From Bacteroidales bacterium (GTDB lineage Bacteria > Bacteroidota > Bacteroidia > Bacteroidales > UBA932): a DNA stretch of 54,318 nt. The position numbers and the translations under genes are program-made. The notes under the pieces are model-generated. The model saw nothing but the letters and a program-made list of their open reading frames with translations. It was not told where the DNA came from and ran no database searches. The stretch covers positions 1-54,318 of the forward strand of contig JAKSKO010000004.1 in the NCBI GenBank assembly GCA_024401715.1, read 5' to 3'. Of the stretch, positions 26,489-33,975 are shown in pieces (the stretch's first letter is position 1; each line of letters begins with the position of its first letter).

Positions 26489-27301
26489 TCAACGGAATTC
26501 AATATTGCATCGGGCCAATTTTGCCGCTATCTCGGCCGATATGATACCCGCCTTCTCCAACTCCTGGACAGTGCATTTCTCCGGCGGGTTATGCTTGCGG
26601 AAAAACACTATGCTGCGCGCGGTGGAAGCTGTGCGTATGTATGGATGCAGGCGCAGGGAATCGGCCGATGCAGTCCACAGAGGAAAGGGAGTAGAGGGAC
26701 TTTCCAGACTTATGAGATCCTTTATCTTATTGTAGCGTTCCTCATCGAAACGGTAGATGTCCATAAGCTGCTCCGGGAAGCTGTAGCCTCCAAGCTGCTC
26801 CCTGTACTCCACCATTTTCCTGGCGAAATACGGGCCTATGCCCGGCAGCATGTCGAAATCTGCCGAATCTGCGGCATTGATATCCAGTCTGTAGGCTTTT
26901 AGGGGATGGTTTGAGGCCTGCTTTGCAGGCTTTGCCGGGGCTTCTAGGGCTTGCTTCGTGGGTTCTGCCGGGGCTTCCGGGGCCTTTGCAGCAGGCGCGG
27001 CCGCCACCGTAGAAGCCTCCTTCCTGGCTGCAGAACTTGCTGCTGGCTTTTTCGCAGAAGACTTGCCGGCCGCAGAGTTCTTTGCAACGGAATTCTTGGC
27101 ATAGGAATTTCCGGACGGCGACTTGGGCCCGGCTTCTGCCCCGGGGCTTTCCGCAGGCTCCTTTTCAGGCACGACTGCGCTCTGGGCGGTTTCAGAATTC
27201 CTGATGGATTGATACTGCACAAGAAGGGCTGTCTGATAGCCCAAAACGGCAAACACCAGCGCAATTGCGCCGGCAGCAAAGGAGGATGAGATCTTTTTCA
27301 T
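26489..27301 (-). CDS. Membrane-anchored helix-hairpin-helix protein with Ala/Pro/Lys-rich linker
   Basis: A 270-residue protein with an N-terminal membrane helix (about 8-30). A long low-complexity linker (about 40-140) of Ala, Pro, Lys and Ser follows, with imperfect repeats such as APAEPTKQALEAPAKPAKQA. A ComEA-like helix-hairpin-helix domain (about 145-200) contains DINAADSADFDMLPGIGPYF and a second helical hairpin. A further C-terminal segment (about 210-270) may hold a second degenerate HhH. HhH domains bind DNA without sequence specificity. The anchor and stalk would project the domain into the periplasm, as in ComEA, so DNA uptake or envelope-associated DNA binding is possible but unproven. 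Its ATG directly abuts the rsmI stop. Confidence 0.75.
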   Translation of the reverse strand: MKKISSSFAAGAIALVFAVLGYQTALLVQYQSIRNSETAQSAVVPEKEPAESPGAEAGPKSPSGNSYAKNSVAKNSAAGKSSAKKPAASSAARKEASTVAAAPAAKAPEAPAEPTKQALEAPAKPAKQASNHPLKAYRLDINAADSADFDMLPGIGPYFARKMVEYREQLGGYSFPEQLMDIYRFDEERYNKIKDLISLESPSTPFPLWTASADSLRLHPYIRTASTARSIVFFRKHNPPEKCTVQELEKAGIISAEIAAKLARCNIEFR

Positions 27302-27973
27302 TTACGAACCTTTAACGACTATAACTATCTCTCCTTTAGGTTCGTTGGCGGTAAAATGTGCGGCCACATCGGTAAGGGTACCGCGGACCACCTGTTCAAA
27401 TTTTTTGGATATTTCGCGGGCAACGGCGCACTCTCTGTCTGCACCGAAATGCTCTGCCATCTGGTTCAATGTCTTTACAAGGCGGAACGGAGACTCATAG
27501 AATATCATTGTCCTGTGTTCTTGCGCAAGGCCCTGGAGCAGGGTCTGGCGGCCTTTCTTCTGCGGAAGAAAACCCTCGAAACAGAATTTGTCGCAAGGGA
27601 AGCCACTGTCTACAAGTGCAGGAATAAGGGCCGTAGCTCCCGGAAGGGTCTGCACATCGATATCGGCCGCAACGCACTCTCTCACAAGCAGAAAACCGGG
27701 GTCCGATATACCCGGGGTTCCGGCATCACTAATAAGAGCCACGCTCTCCCCTGCCATAATCCTGTCCCTTACAAGGGCAACCTTCTGATGCTCGTTGAAC
27801 TTGTGATGGCTCTGAAGAGGTTTGTGAATATCGAAATGCTTCAGGAGTACGGACGAAGTCCTCGTATCCTCTGCCAGAATAAGATCCACCGTTTTCAACA
27901 CCTCCACTGCCCTGAATGTCATGTCATCCAGATTGCCTATAGGAGTGGGAACTATGTAAAGTTTTCCTGGCAT
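27302..27973 (-). CDS. rsmI: RsmI, 16S rRNA C1402 2'-O-methyltransferase
   Basis: Tetrapyrrole-methylase-fold enzyme that 2'-O-methylates C1402 of 16S rRNA using SAM, 223 residues. Family motifs are LYIVPTPIGNLDDMTFRA at the N-terminus, LAEDTR, the SAM-binding ALISDAGTPGISDPG and the FYESPFR segment. The C-terminus is shorter than in E. coli RsmI (about 286), which also has a C-terminal extension. It lies 9 bases downstream of tRNA-Gly and may share its promoter. Confidence 0.93.
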   Translation of the reverse strand: MPGKLYIVPTPIGNLDDMTFRAVEVLKTVDLILAEDTRTSSVLLKHFDIHKPLQSHHKFNEHQKVALVRDRIMAGESVALISDAGTPGISDPGFLLVRECVAADIDVQTLPGATALIPALVDSGFPCDKFCFEGFLPQKKGRQTLLQGLAQEHRTMIFYESPFRLVKTLNQMAEHFGADRECAVAREISKKFEQVVRGTLTDVAAHFTANEPKGEIVIVVKGS

Positions 27974-27982
27974 AATAAATGG

Positions 27983-28055
27983 AGCGGTAAGCGGGGTTCG
28001 AACCCGTGACCTTCGGCTTGGGAAGCCAACGCTCTACCAACTGAGCTATTACCGC
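27983..28055 (-). tRNA. tRNA-Gly (TCC anticodon)
   Basis: On the minus strand a 73-nt cloverleaf is visible. The acceptor GCGGTAA pairs with TTACCGC, the discriminator is T, the D-arm is AGCTCAGTTGGTAGAGC, the anticodon loop CTTCCCA gives TCC, and the T-arm carries GGTTCGAACCC. CCA is not encoded. U73 fits glycine identity. Confidence 0.96.
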
Positions 28056-28065
28056 ATTTGCAAAG

Positions 28066-28073
28066 CAAATATA
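28066..28073 (-). promoter_or_regulatory. -7 promoter element of tRNA-Gly (and perhaps rsmI)
   Basis: Minus-strand TATATTTG, followed by C, matches TAnnTTTG. It lies 10 bases upstream of the tRNA 5' end, between the rsmD stop and the tRNA. Confidence 0.65.
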
Positions 28074-28077
28074 AAAA

Positions 28078-28614
28078 TTATTTCTTTGTGAAAAAAGAGA
28101 AATGCACATTACCGTAACGTCGTTCCTTCACAAAACAGGGATGATCTTTGAAACAGTAATCATCACCGTGTTCCAGTATGAAGTAACACTCCGGATGCAG
28201 TATATCCTTTGACATCACCTTGTCCGGAAGCGAATCAAGGTGTTCCAATGCATAAGGAGGATCTGCAAAAATGATATCGTATTTCCTGGTGCAGAGTTCA
28301 AGGAAATCAAACACATTGCAGTGGACAGTATTGTGGTTCTTCACGCCCAGGGCCTTTGCGCTCTTGCGTATGAAATCCACATTGTCCGGGTTCATCTCTA
28401 TGCAATCCACGATGGAAGCTCCCCTGGAGGCGAATTCAAAACCAATGGAACCTGTTCCGCCGAAAAGGTCCAGGATTACCAGATCCTGGAACTCATATTC
28501 GTTGTCCAGAATATTGAAAAGACCCTCCTTGGCAAAATCCGTGGTTGGACGTGCCTTGTAGCCTTTCGGAGGGGCAACTGCCTTTCCCTTGAGACTTCCT
28601 CCTATGATCCTCAT
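28078..28614 (-). CDS. rsmD: RsmD, 16S rRNA G966 N2-methyltransferase
   Basis: SAM-dependent methyltransferase modifying G966 of 16S rRNA, 178 residues. Features are MRIIGGSLKGKAV at the N-terminus, the RPTTDFAKEGLFNIL region, the SAM-binding LDLFGGTGSIGFEFASRGA and the catalytic DPPY. Length is normal. Its ATG overlaps the DUF3822 stop (ATGA). Confidence 0.94.
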   Translation of the reverse strand: MRIIGGSLKGKAVAPPKGYKARPTTDFAKEGLFNILDNEYEFQDLVILDLFGGTGSIGFEFASRGASIVDCIEMNPDNVDFIRKSAKALGVKNHNTVHCNVFDFLELCTRKYDIIFADPPYALEHLDSLPDKVMSKDILHPECYFILEHGDDYCFKDHPCFVKERRYGNVHFSFFTKK

Positions 28615-29063
28615 CGCAGAACCTCCACGTTTTTAAAGTAGCGGAACAAAGAAACAAGCTGCTCTTGTGCAAGTTCTTCCATGAAGTACAGGCTGGATAC
28701 CTGAGGATTCAGCTGCAATTTCTGAAGTGTATGGAATATGAAATACTGCGCCGTGGTGAAATCTGCAGCCTGGAACGCATTGCAGAACATAAGGCTTTCC
28801 CCCTGCGCTATTACAATATAGAGGTAGCCATCCCTATGGGATGCAAGTATCTTGTAATGCTCCCTTATCTTGCAAAGAGACAGCAGCATATCATACACAA
28901 AGGGCCTCTGCTCCCCGGCATAGAGAAGCACTGCGTCATATCCCGGAATATCAAGAAAAGAAAGAGGCTCTCCTTCTTCAAGGAGAACCACTTTAGAAAG
29001 AAAATCACCTGCGGATTCGGGATTGAAGTATTCCGAAGGCACTAAAGTGAATTTAGGCTTCAT
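28611..29063 (-). CDS. Short DUF3822-like protein
   Basis: A 150-residue protein. The late segment (CNAFQAADFTTAQYFIFHTLQKLQLNP, discontinuous in strength) has the look of the C-terminal half of DUF3822, a Bacteroidota family with an actin/RNase-H-like fold that is often encoded just before rsmD. Typical family members are roughly 260 residues, so this copy is much shorter. It overlaps both neighbours by 1-4 bases, indicating tight coupling with rsmD. Function is unknown. Confidence 0.6.
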   Translation of the reverse strand: MKPKFTLVPSEYFNPESAGDFLSKVVLLEEGEPLSFLDIPGYDAVLLYAGEQRPFVYDMLLSLCKIREHYKILASHRDGYLYIVIAQGESLMFCNAFQAADFTTAQYFIFHTLQKLQLNPQVSSLYFMEELAQEQLVSLFRYFKNVEVLR

Positions 29064-29749
29064 TACTCCCAGTTACCCGCGTTGTTGTTTGGCTGCTCTA
29101 CGCTACCAACCTGGAGGCCAGGATAGTGACCGAGGTCCATACGCATTGCATCAAGATTGATACGAAGCTGGTTGTCCATGCCGCAAAGGAGTGCGCGGTA
29201 AGGCATACAAGCCTGGAAAAGAGGAACTGGCACACCTGAAACCTGTTTCATAACGCTTTCCATGATAACCGGCTTGCCGCAGAAAGGAATCATAAAGATA
29301 GAGTCTACACTGAAATCCGGACGGTTGTGGAAAAGGGTATCCTTAACAGGCATTGCAGTTTTATGAACGAACACCAGACGCTCGCCTGACATTGCAAGCT
29401 CCAACATCTGGGCTGGAGTGATCTTTGGATTTTTCTTCTTGAGGGCTTTTGTGTTGGCAACTGCGATAGAGTCGTCCTGAGAACCGATCATGAGGTCAAT
29501 CTCAATTGTACCTTCATTGTAGAAAGTCTTCAGAGTGTCGAAAGAGTCTGTGTAGTGACCGGTCTCTGTCTTGAAAGCTGTCTGAAGTGTACGGATGTCT
29601 TTGTGACGCTGAACGGCAACAGCCTCACGACGGGCTTTTTCTTTGTTGAACTTAACTGGTTTGGATACATTCACAACGATAAGCCATGAAAGTGCCACAA
29701 TAATCAGTGGAAAAACACACCAAGTAAGAATTTTGTAAATAGGTTTCAT
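29063..29749 (-). CDS. Membrane-anchored protein of unknown function
   Basis: I do not recognise a named family. The 228-residue protein has one N-terminal membrane helix (about 9-27), then a basic helix containing RHKDIRTLQTAFKTETGHYTDSFDTL, a layout loosely like type II pseudopilins. A mixed domain follows to a Asn-rich end. It starts the operon with the DUF3822-like gene and rsmD (TAATG junction). A TAnnTTTG promoter lies about 40 bases upstream. Confidence 0.7.
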   Translation of the reverse strand: MKPIYKILTWCVFPLIIVALSWLIVVNVSKPVKFNKEKARREAVAVQRHKDIRTLQTAFKTETGHYTDSFDTLKTFYNEGTIEIDLMIGSQDDSIAVANTKALKKKNPKITPAQMLELAMSGERLVFVHKTAMPVKDTLFHNRPDFSVDSIFMIPFCGKPVIMESVMKQVSGVPVPLFQACMPYRALLCGMDNQLRINLDAMRMDLGHYPGLQVGSVEQPNNNAGNWE

Positions 29750-29789
29750 ATTGTAATTTTTATTTTTCTTCAGATATCATCTATCACGG

Positions 29790-29797
29790 CAAATATA
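29790..29797 (-). promoter_or_regulatory. -7 promoter element of the 29063-29749 operon
   Basis: Minus-strand TATATTTG matches TAnnTTTG. The leader would be about 37 bases. It is divergent from the DHH-gene promoter 33 bases away. Confidence 0.6.
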
Positions 29798-29829
29798 AAA
29801 ATTTCATTCTTGATATGCAATATAATTTC

Positions 29830-29837
29830 TAAATTTG
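29830..29837 (+). promoter_or_regulatory. -7 promoter element of the DHH phosphoesterase gene
   Basis: TAAATTTG, followed by C, matches TAnnTTTG. A TTG at 29810-29812 is in reasonable -33 position. The leader would be about 19 bases. Confidence 0.6.
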
Positions 29838-29859
29838 CTTTCGAAAAAACACAATTAAG

Positions 29860-30882
29860 ATGCATAGCCACATTCAATCATCCGGGCACATTGCCCTGTT
29901 CACCCATATCAACCCCGACGGAGACGCTTTGGGCAGCAGCCTGGGCCTTGCCTCATACCTTCACGACACTGGTAAGAAATTCACGCTTTTCCTGCCTTCG
30001 GAGATCAATGAAAGCCTTTCTTTCATGATACCGGAAGAGTTCAGGCAGAACATTGTAATATGGCACAAAGAAAATGAGGAACAGATTCTGGAAATGATTG
30101 AAGGCTGTGACCTTTTCATCGGCCTGGACTTCAACATTCCGGACAGGGCAGGCGAATTCAGCGGCATCCTTTCGGAAAGTGAGACCTTCAAGATTCTTAT
30201 AGACCATCACGTGGGTCCGGACACGGAACACTTCAACCTCGTGTACAGCGACCCCGGCACATCCAGCGCCAGCGAACTCACATACAGACTGCTGATGGAA
30301 ATGCCGGGAATAGACGGAGACTGCAGCAGGATAAGCCGCATCGGCCGTGAATCCCTGCTTACCGGCATGACCACAGACACGAACAATTTCGCGAATTCAG
30401 CCGTTCCCTCAACCTTCAGGATGGCGGCCGACCTGATAGCTGCCGGAACAGACAGGGAAAAGATTCTGCAGCACCTGTATTTCAGCTATCCGCAAAGGCG
30501 CATACAGGCCCAGGGCTACGTGCTGAACCGTCTTTTGAAGATCACAGACGACGGAGTTGCATACATCATCCTGGACCGGCGTTTCCAGAATCGCTTCAAG
30601 ATTAGGGAAGGAGACACGGAAGGCTTTGTAAATATTCCTCTATCAATGGATTGCGTAAGAATGAGCATACTTCTGAAAAGGGAGATGAACAGCAAAAAGA
30701 TAAGGGTTTCCGTGCGCAGCAAAAAGGGTATATCGGCACGCAGTTGCGCAATGAGATATTTCAACGGAGGTGGCCACGAACAGGCTTCCGGCGGCCGTCT
30801 TTTCATAGGCCAGGAGGTGAAGAACATGCAGGATGTGGCCGATTACGTGGAAAAATGCACCCACGAATTTTTTATGGAATAG
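29860..30882 (+). CDS. nrnA: DHH/DHHA1 phosphoesterase, NrnA-like
   Basis: Predicted nano-RNase/3'-phosphoadenosine-5'-phosphate phosphatase, 340 residues. The DHH domain (about 10-170) has the metal motifs HINPDGDALGS (about 18-28), GLDFN and DHHVGPD. The DHHA1 substrate-binding domain near the C-terminus ends in the glycine-rich FNGGGHEQASGG. The family degrades 2-5-nt RNAs or cyclic-dinucleotide products in the cytoplasm. The exact substrate is not deducible. The FKBP gene follows with its own promoter. Confidence 0.88.
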   Translation: MHSHIQSSGHIALFTHINPDGDALGSSLGLASYLHDTGKKFTLFLPSEINESLSFMIPEEFRQNIVIWHKENEEQILEMIEGCDLFIGLDFNIPDRAGEFSGILSESETFKILIDHHVGPDTEHFNLVYSDPGTSSASELTYRLLMEMPGIDGDCSRISRIGRESLLTGMTTDTNNFANSAVPSTFRMAADLIAAGTDREKILQHLYFSYPQRRIQAQGYVLNRLLKITDDGVAYIILDRRFQNRFKIREGDTEGFVNIPLSMDCVRMSILLKREMNSKKIRVSVRSKKGISARSCAMRYFNGGGHEQASGGRLFIGQEVKNMQDVADYVEKCTHEFFME

Positions 30883-30900
30883 TTTTTGAGTATTTTTTAG

Positions 30901-30908
30901 TATCTTTG
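30901..30908 (+). promoter_or_regulatory. -7 promoter element of the FKBP lipoprotein operon
   Basis: TATCTTTG, followed by C, matches TAnnTTTG. It ends 7 bases before the first ATG (30916), predicting a leader of only a few bases, or about 10 bases if the second ATG (30922) is used. Confidence 0.6.
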
Positions 30909-30915
30909 CAGACTT

Positions 30916-31974
30916 ATGAAGATGAAGAAAATACTTGTATTATCACTTATAGCCCTGGGCTTTGCCTCCTGCGCAAAAGTAGTTTCGGAAAGCGACAACC
31001 TTTCCGAAAGAAGGGCGTATGACGCATGGGTAAATGCCCATTACCCTGAAGCCAGAAGAACATCCAAAGGCATATACGTGCTGGAAGAGATTCCGGGAAG
31101 CGGAGAGGAGTTGAAAGACTCTGTATATATATATTACAACCACGTGATCCGTAACCTGTACGACAACAGCATCACATCGTACAACACCGCCGACATCGCA
31201 AAGCAGATGAATGCGTACGACAAATACGGATATTACGGAGAAACAATAGACTATTACCTCCCAAGCAAGAACCCAAGTTTCACGGAACTTGTGGCAAGCA
31301 CGGACACACTCCTGTCCAGAATGAAGGTCGGAGGCAAAAGAACACTTATCATCCCGGGTTGGATAACAAATTCCACAAAGATATACAAAACGGAAGGAGA
31401 ATACCTTGCCCAGGTGAAAAGCGGCAAGCCGATAATCTTCACCATCGAATTGGTGAAACAGACAAAAGACATATACGCGGTTCAGCGGGAAGCTGTGGAG
31501 AAATACATGGCCGAAAGGGGCATGCCTTTGAACGACACCATTCCCGGAATGAAAGGATACTACTTCTTCAGGGACAAGATGAGGGAGATGGAAAGGGGTG
31601 TAATCACCCAGGACAGCGTAAAGTTCAAAGCCGACACAACCATTTACATTGAATATATCGGACGCCTTCTGAACGGCACAGTTTTCGACACGAACATCAG
31701 GGATACTGCCATCAAATGGGGCCTTGGAACAAGGGAATCGTCCTACAAACCGGCAACCATAGTCTTCAAGGCGGACAGCTCACAGACAACATTCAACGGC
31801 AGCACGGTGATTCCTGGCTTTTATAACACCCTTTGGAAAATGCATCCGTTCCAGTCCGCACAGGGAATTTTCACTTCCGAACACGGTTACGGAGCTTCCG
31901 GTACGGGAAAAAGGATTCCGGCATACTCGCCACTTGTTTTCCAGATTGACATTGTAGACAAACCTGCCAATTAG
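30916..31974 (+). CDS. Lipoprotein with two FKBP-like peptidyl-prolyl isomerase domains
   Basis: A 352-residue lipoprotein. The signal peptide ends FASC (Cys17 from the first ATG). A degenerate FKBP-like domain (about 55-185) contains MKVGGKRTLIIPGW. A more complete FKBP domain (about 230-350) keeps YIEYIGRLLNGTVFDTN, a VIPGF segment and GYGASG, matching the usual active-site Tyr, Asp, Val-Ile and Tyr positions. It probably assists folding of exported proteins at the envelope, like the GldI-type PPIases of this phylum. MATE follows 2 bases after the stop. Confidence 0.82.
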   Translation: MKMKKILVLSLIALGFASCAKVVSESDNLSERRAYDAWVNAHYPEARRTSKGIYVLEEIPGSGEELKDSVYIYYNHVIRNLYDNSITSYNTADIAKQMNAYDKYGYYGETIDYYLPSKNPSFTELVASTDTLLSRMKVGGKRTLIIPGWITNSTKIYKTEGEYLAQVKSGKPIIFTIELVKQTKDIYAVQREAVEKYMAERGMPLNDTIPGMKGYYFFRDKMREMERGVITQDSVKFKADTTIYIEYIGRLLNGTVFDTNIRDTAIKWGLGTRESSYKPATIVFKADSSQTTFNGSTVIPGFYNTLWKMHPFQSAQGIFTSEHGYGASGTGKRIPAYSPLVFQIDIVDKPAN

Positions 31975-31976
31975 AA

Positions 31977-33365
31977 ATGAGCCCGTCAAACGCAATTCCT
32001 GTAGAACTGGGCACCAAGAAGGTGAGTTCCCTACTTAAAGATTATGCAGTCCCGGCGATTATCGCGATGACTGCATCTTCTTTGTATAATATGGTTGACA
32101 GTGTTTTCATCGGCAACGGAATAGGTCCCCTTGCCCTCAGCAGCATGGGCGTGTGCTTTCCGCTCATCAACCTGTCAACAGCCTTCGGCACGCTTGTGGG
32201 TGTGGGTGGTTCCACCCTGCTTTCCGTACTTCTGGGCCAGAAGAATTATGAGGGTGCAAACAAGGTCCTGGGCAATGTAATGACGCTGAACCTTGTGGTG
32301 GGTCTGCTTCTGATGACGCTGTGCCTGATATGGATGGACCCCATACTCCGCTTTTTCGGTGCTACGGACAACACCATAGGGTATGCCTCCGACTATATGC
32401 GAATCATTCTTTACGGAAACACCATCACACATCTTTATTTCGGCCTCAACGCCCAGATGAGAAGTTGCGGAAATCCGCGCTTCGCCATGGGGCTCACAAT
32501 ATTCACGGTGATTTTCAACACGGTGCTGGACCCTATATTCATCTTCACCTTCGGCATGGGAGTGAAGGGAGCCGCAATAGCAACCGTGATAGCACAGGCT
32601 GTTGCCCTGGGCATAATAATGACGGCTTTCAACAACCGCACACGCGCCGTTCACTTTGAAAGCGGCATCTTCCGCTTCAACTGGCGCATTGCCAAAGACA
32701 GCCTTTCCATAGGCATGGGCCCTTTCCTCATGAACAGCGCCGCCTGTCTTGTGAACCTGTTCATAAACCAGCAGATGTTAAGATACAGCGGAGACCTTGG
32801 AATTGGAGCATACGGCATCATACACCGCATAAGTTTTCTCTTCCTGATGATTGTGATGGGATTCAACCAGGGCATGCAGCCTATTGCGGGTTACAATTAC
32901 GGTGCACGCAAATACAGCCGCGTGCGCAAGGTGTACTACCTTACCGTAGCATGGGCCGTGGGCATAACCACCCTGGGCTTTCTGTGCAGCGAAATCATCC
33001 CCGGAGCAATGTGCCGCATTTTCACATCGGACCCGGACCTGCTTGCGCTGGCAAGCAAAGGCCTGAGGCTGATGAACCTGGTGTTCCCTCTGGTAGGGTT
33101 CCAGATGGTAAGCACCAACTTCTTCCAGAGTCTGGGAATGGTGAACAAATCCATTTTCCTGTCCCTCAGCCGCCAGCTGCTGTTCCTCATTCCGCTTCTG
33201 TACCTGCTTCCGCTGATGCTGGACGGCAACGGAATATGGCTTAGTTTCCCGGCATCGGACACAATCTCCACCATTGCCACCTTCATAATGATACGCCAGA
33301 CACTAAAGAAGTTCAACATGCTGGAAGATGGAGACGATCCGGCTATTCTTGGCAGTAAAATCTGA
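31977..33365 (+). CDS. MATE family efflux transporter
   Basis: A 462-residue inner-membrane cation-coupled exporter of the MATE superfamily with about twelve hydrophobic segments. The two homologous halves each begin with the DYAVPAIIAMTASSLYNMVDSVFIG / IAKDSLSIGMGPFLMNSAA pattern, discontinuously conserved. FNQGMQPIAGYNYGA is a family hallmark near residue 300. Drug or metabolite substrate cannot be predicted. The kinase gene starts one base after the stop. Confidence 0.93.
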   Translation: MSPSNAIPVELGTKKVSSLLKDYAVPAIIAMTASSLYNMVDSVFIGNGIGPLALSSMGVCFPLINLSTAFGTLVGVGGSTLLSVLLGQKNYEGANKVLGNVMTLNLVVGLLLMTLCLIWMDPILRFFGATDNTIGYASDYMRIILYGNTITHLYFGLNAQMRSCGNPRFAMGLTIFTVIFNTVLDPIFIFTFGMGVKGAAIATVIAQAVALGIIMTAFNNRTRAVHFESGIFRFNWRIAKDSLSIGMGPFLMNSAACLVNLFINQQMLRYSGDLGIGAYGIIHRISFLFLMIVMGFNQGMQPIAGYNYGARKYSRVRKVYYLTVAWAVGITTLGFLCSEIIPGAMCRIFTSDPDLLALASKGLRLMNLVFPLVGFQMVSTNFFQSLGMVNKSIFLSLSRQLLFLIPLLYLLPLMLDGNGIWLSFPASDTISTIATFIMIRQTLKKFNMLEDGDDPAILGSKI

Positions 33366-33366
33366 A

Positions 33367-33975
33367 ATGAGCAGAGTAATTTTCACAATAGGACGCCAGT
33401 ACGGCGCAGGAGGAAGGACAGTTGCCGCTGAAATAGGCAGGAAACTGGGCATTCCCGTATACGACAACGAGCTTCTCACCGAAGCGGCCAAAGAGTTCGG
33501 CTACAGTCCGGACATTTTCAAGAAAAGGGACGAGAAGCACCACCTGTTCGGCCTGTCACGCCTGTTTTCAACCCAGGCATACAACGCACCCAATTATATG
33601 GGCGACAATATGTTGTTTGAAATGCAGAGCAAGGCTATCCAGGATATCGCAACAAAAAGCTCCTGTGTAATTGTGGGCCGATGCGCCGATTATGTTCTGA
33701 GGAACGAGAAGAATCTGGTGAGCGCATTCCTCACCGCATCCATGCCGGTGAAAGTGGAACGCATCAAAAAGAGGCTTGAGGTGGACGAAAAGACAGCGCG
33801 CAAAATCATAGAGCGCAAGGAAAGCAGCAGAAAAAACTACTATAACGGCTACACTCTGGGGAACTGGGGGGAAAGCAGCAGCTATAAGATCTGTCTGAAC
33901 ACCGACGAACTGGACATAGAAGCCTGTGCCGACATCCTTATAGATTATGCACGCAAGGCGGGATTCGTGGAATGA
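33367..33975 (+). CDS. Cytidylate kinase-like protein
   Basis: A 202-residue P-loop protein of the cytidylate-kinase-like (Cytidylate_kin2) family. The N-terminus ISIGRQYGAGG-type loop reads TIGRQYGAGGRTVA and replaces a classical Walker A. VIVGRCADYVL and an Arg/Lys-rich lid (RKIIERKESSRKNYY) follow. The true substrate of this family is unclear; it is distinct from Cmk. The start is the ATG just after the MATE stop; a longer frame begins inside MATE. It overlaps the serine hydrolase start by 4 bases (ATGA). Confidence 0.82.
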   Translation: MSRVIFTIGRQYGAGGRTVAAEIGRKLGIPVYDNELLTEAAKEFGYSPDIFKKRDEKHHLFGLSRLFSTQAYNAPNYMGDNMLFEMQSKAIQDIATKSSCVIVGRCADYVLRNEKNLVSAFLTASMPVKVERIKKRLEVDEKTARKIIERKESSRKNYYNGYTLGNWGESSSYKICLNTDELDIEACADILIDYARKAGFVE

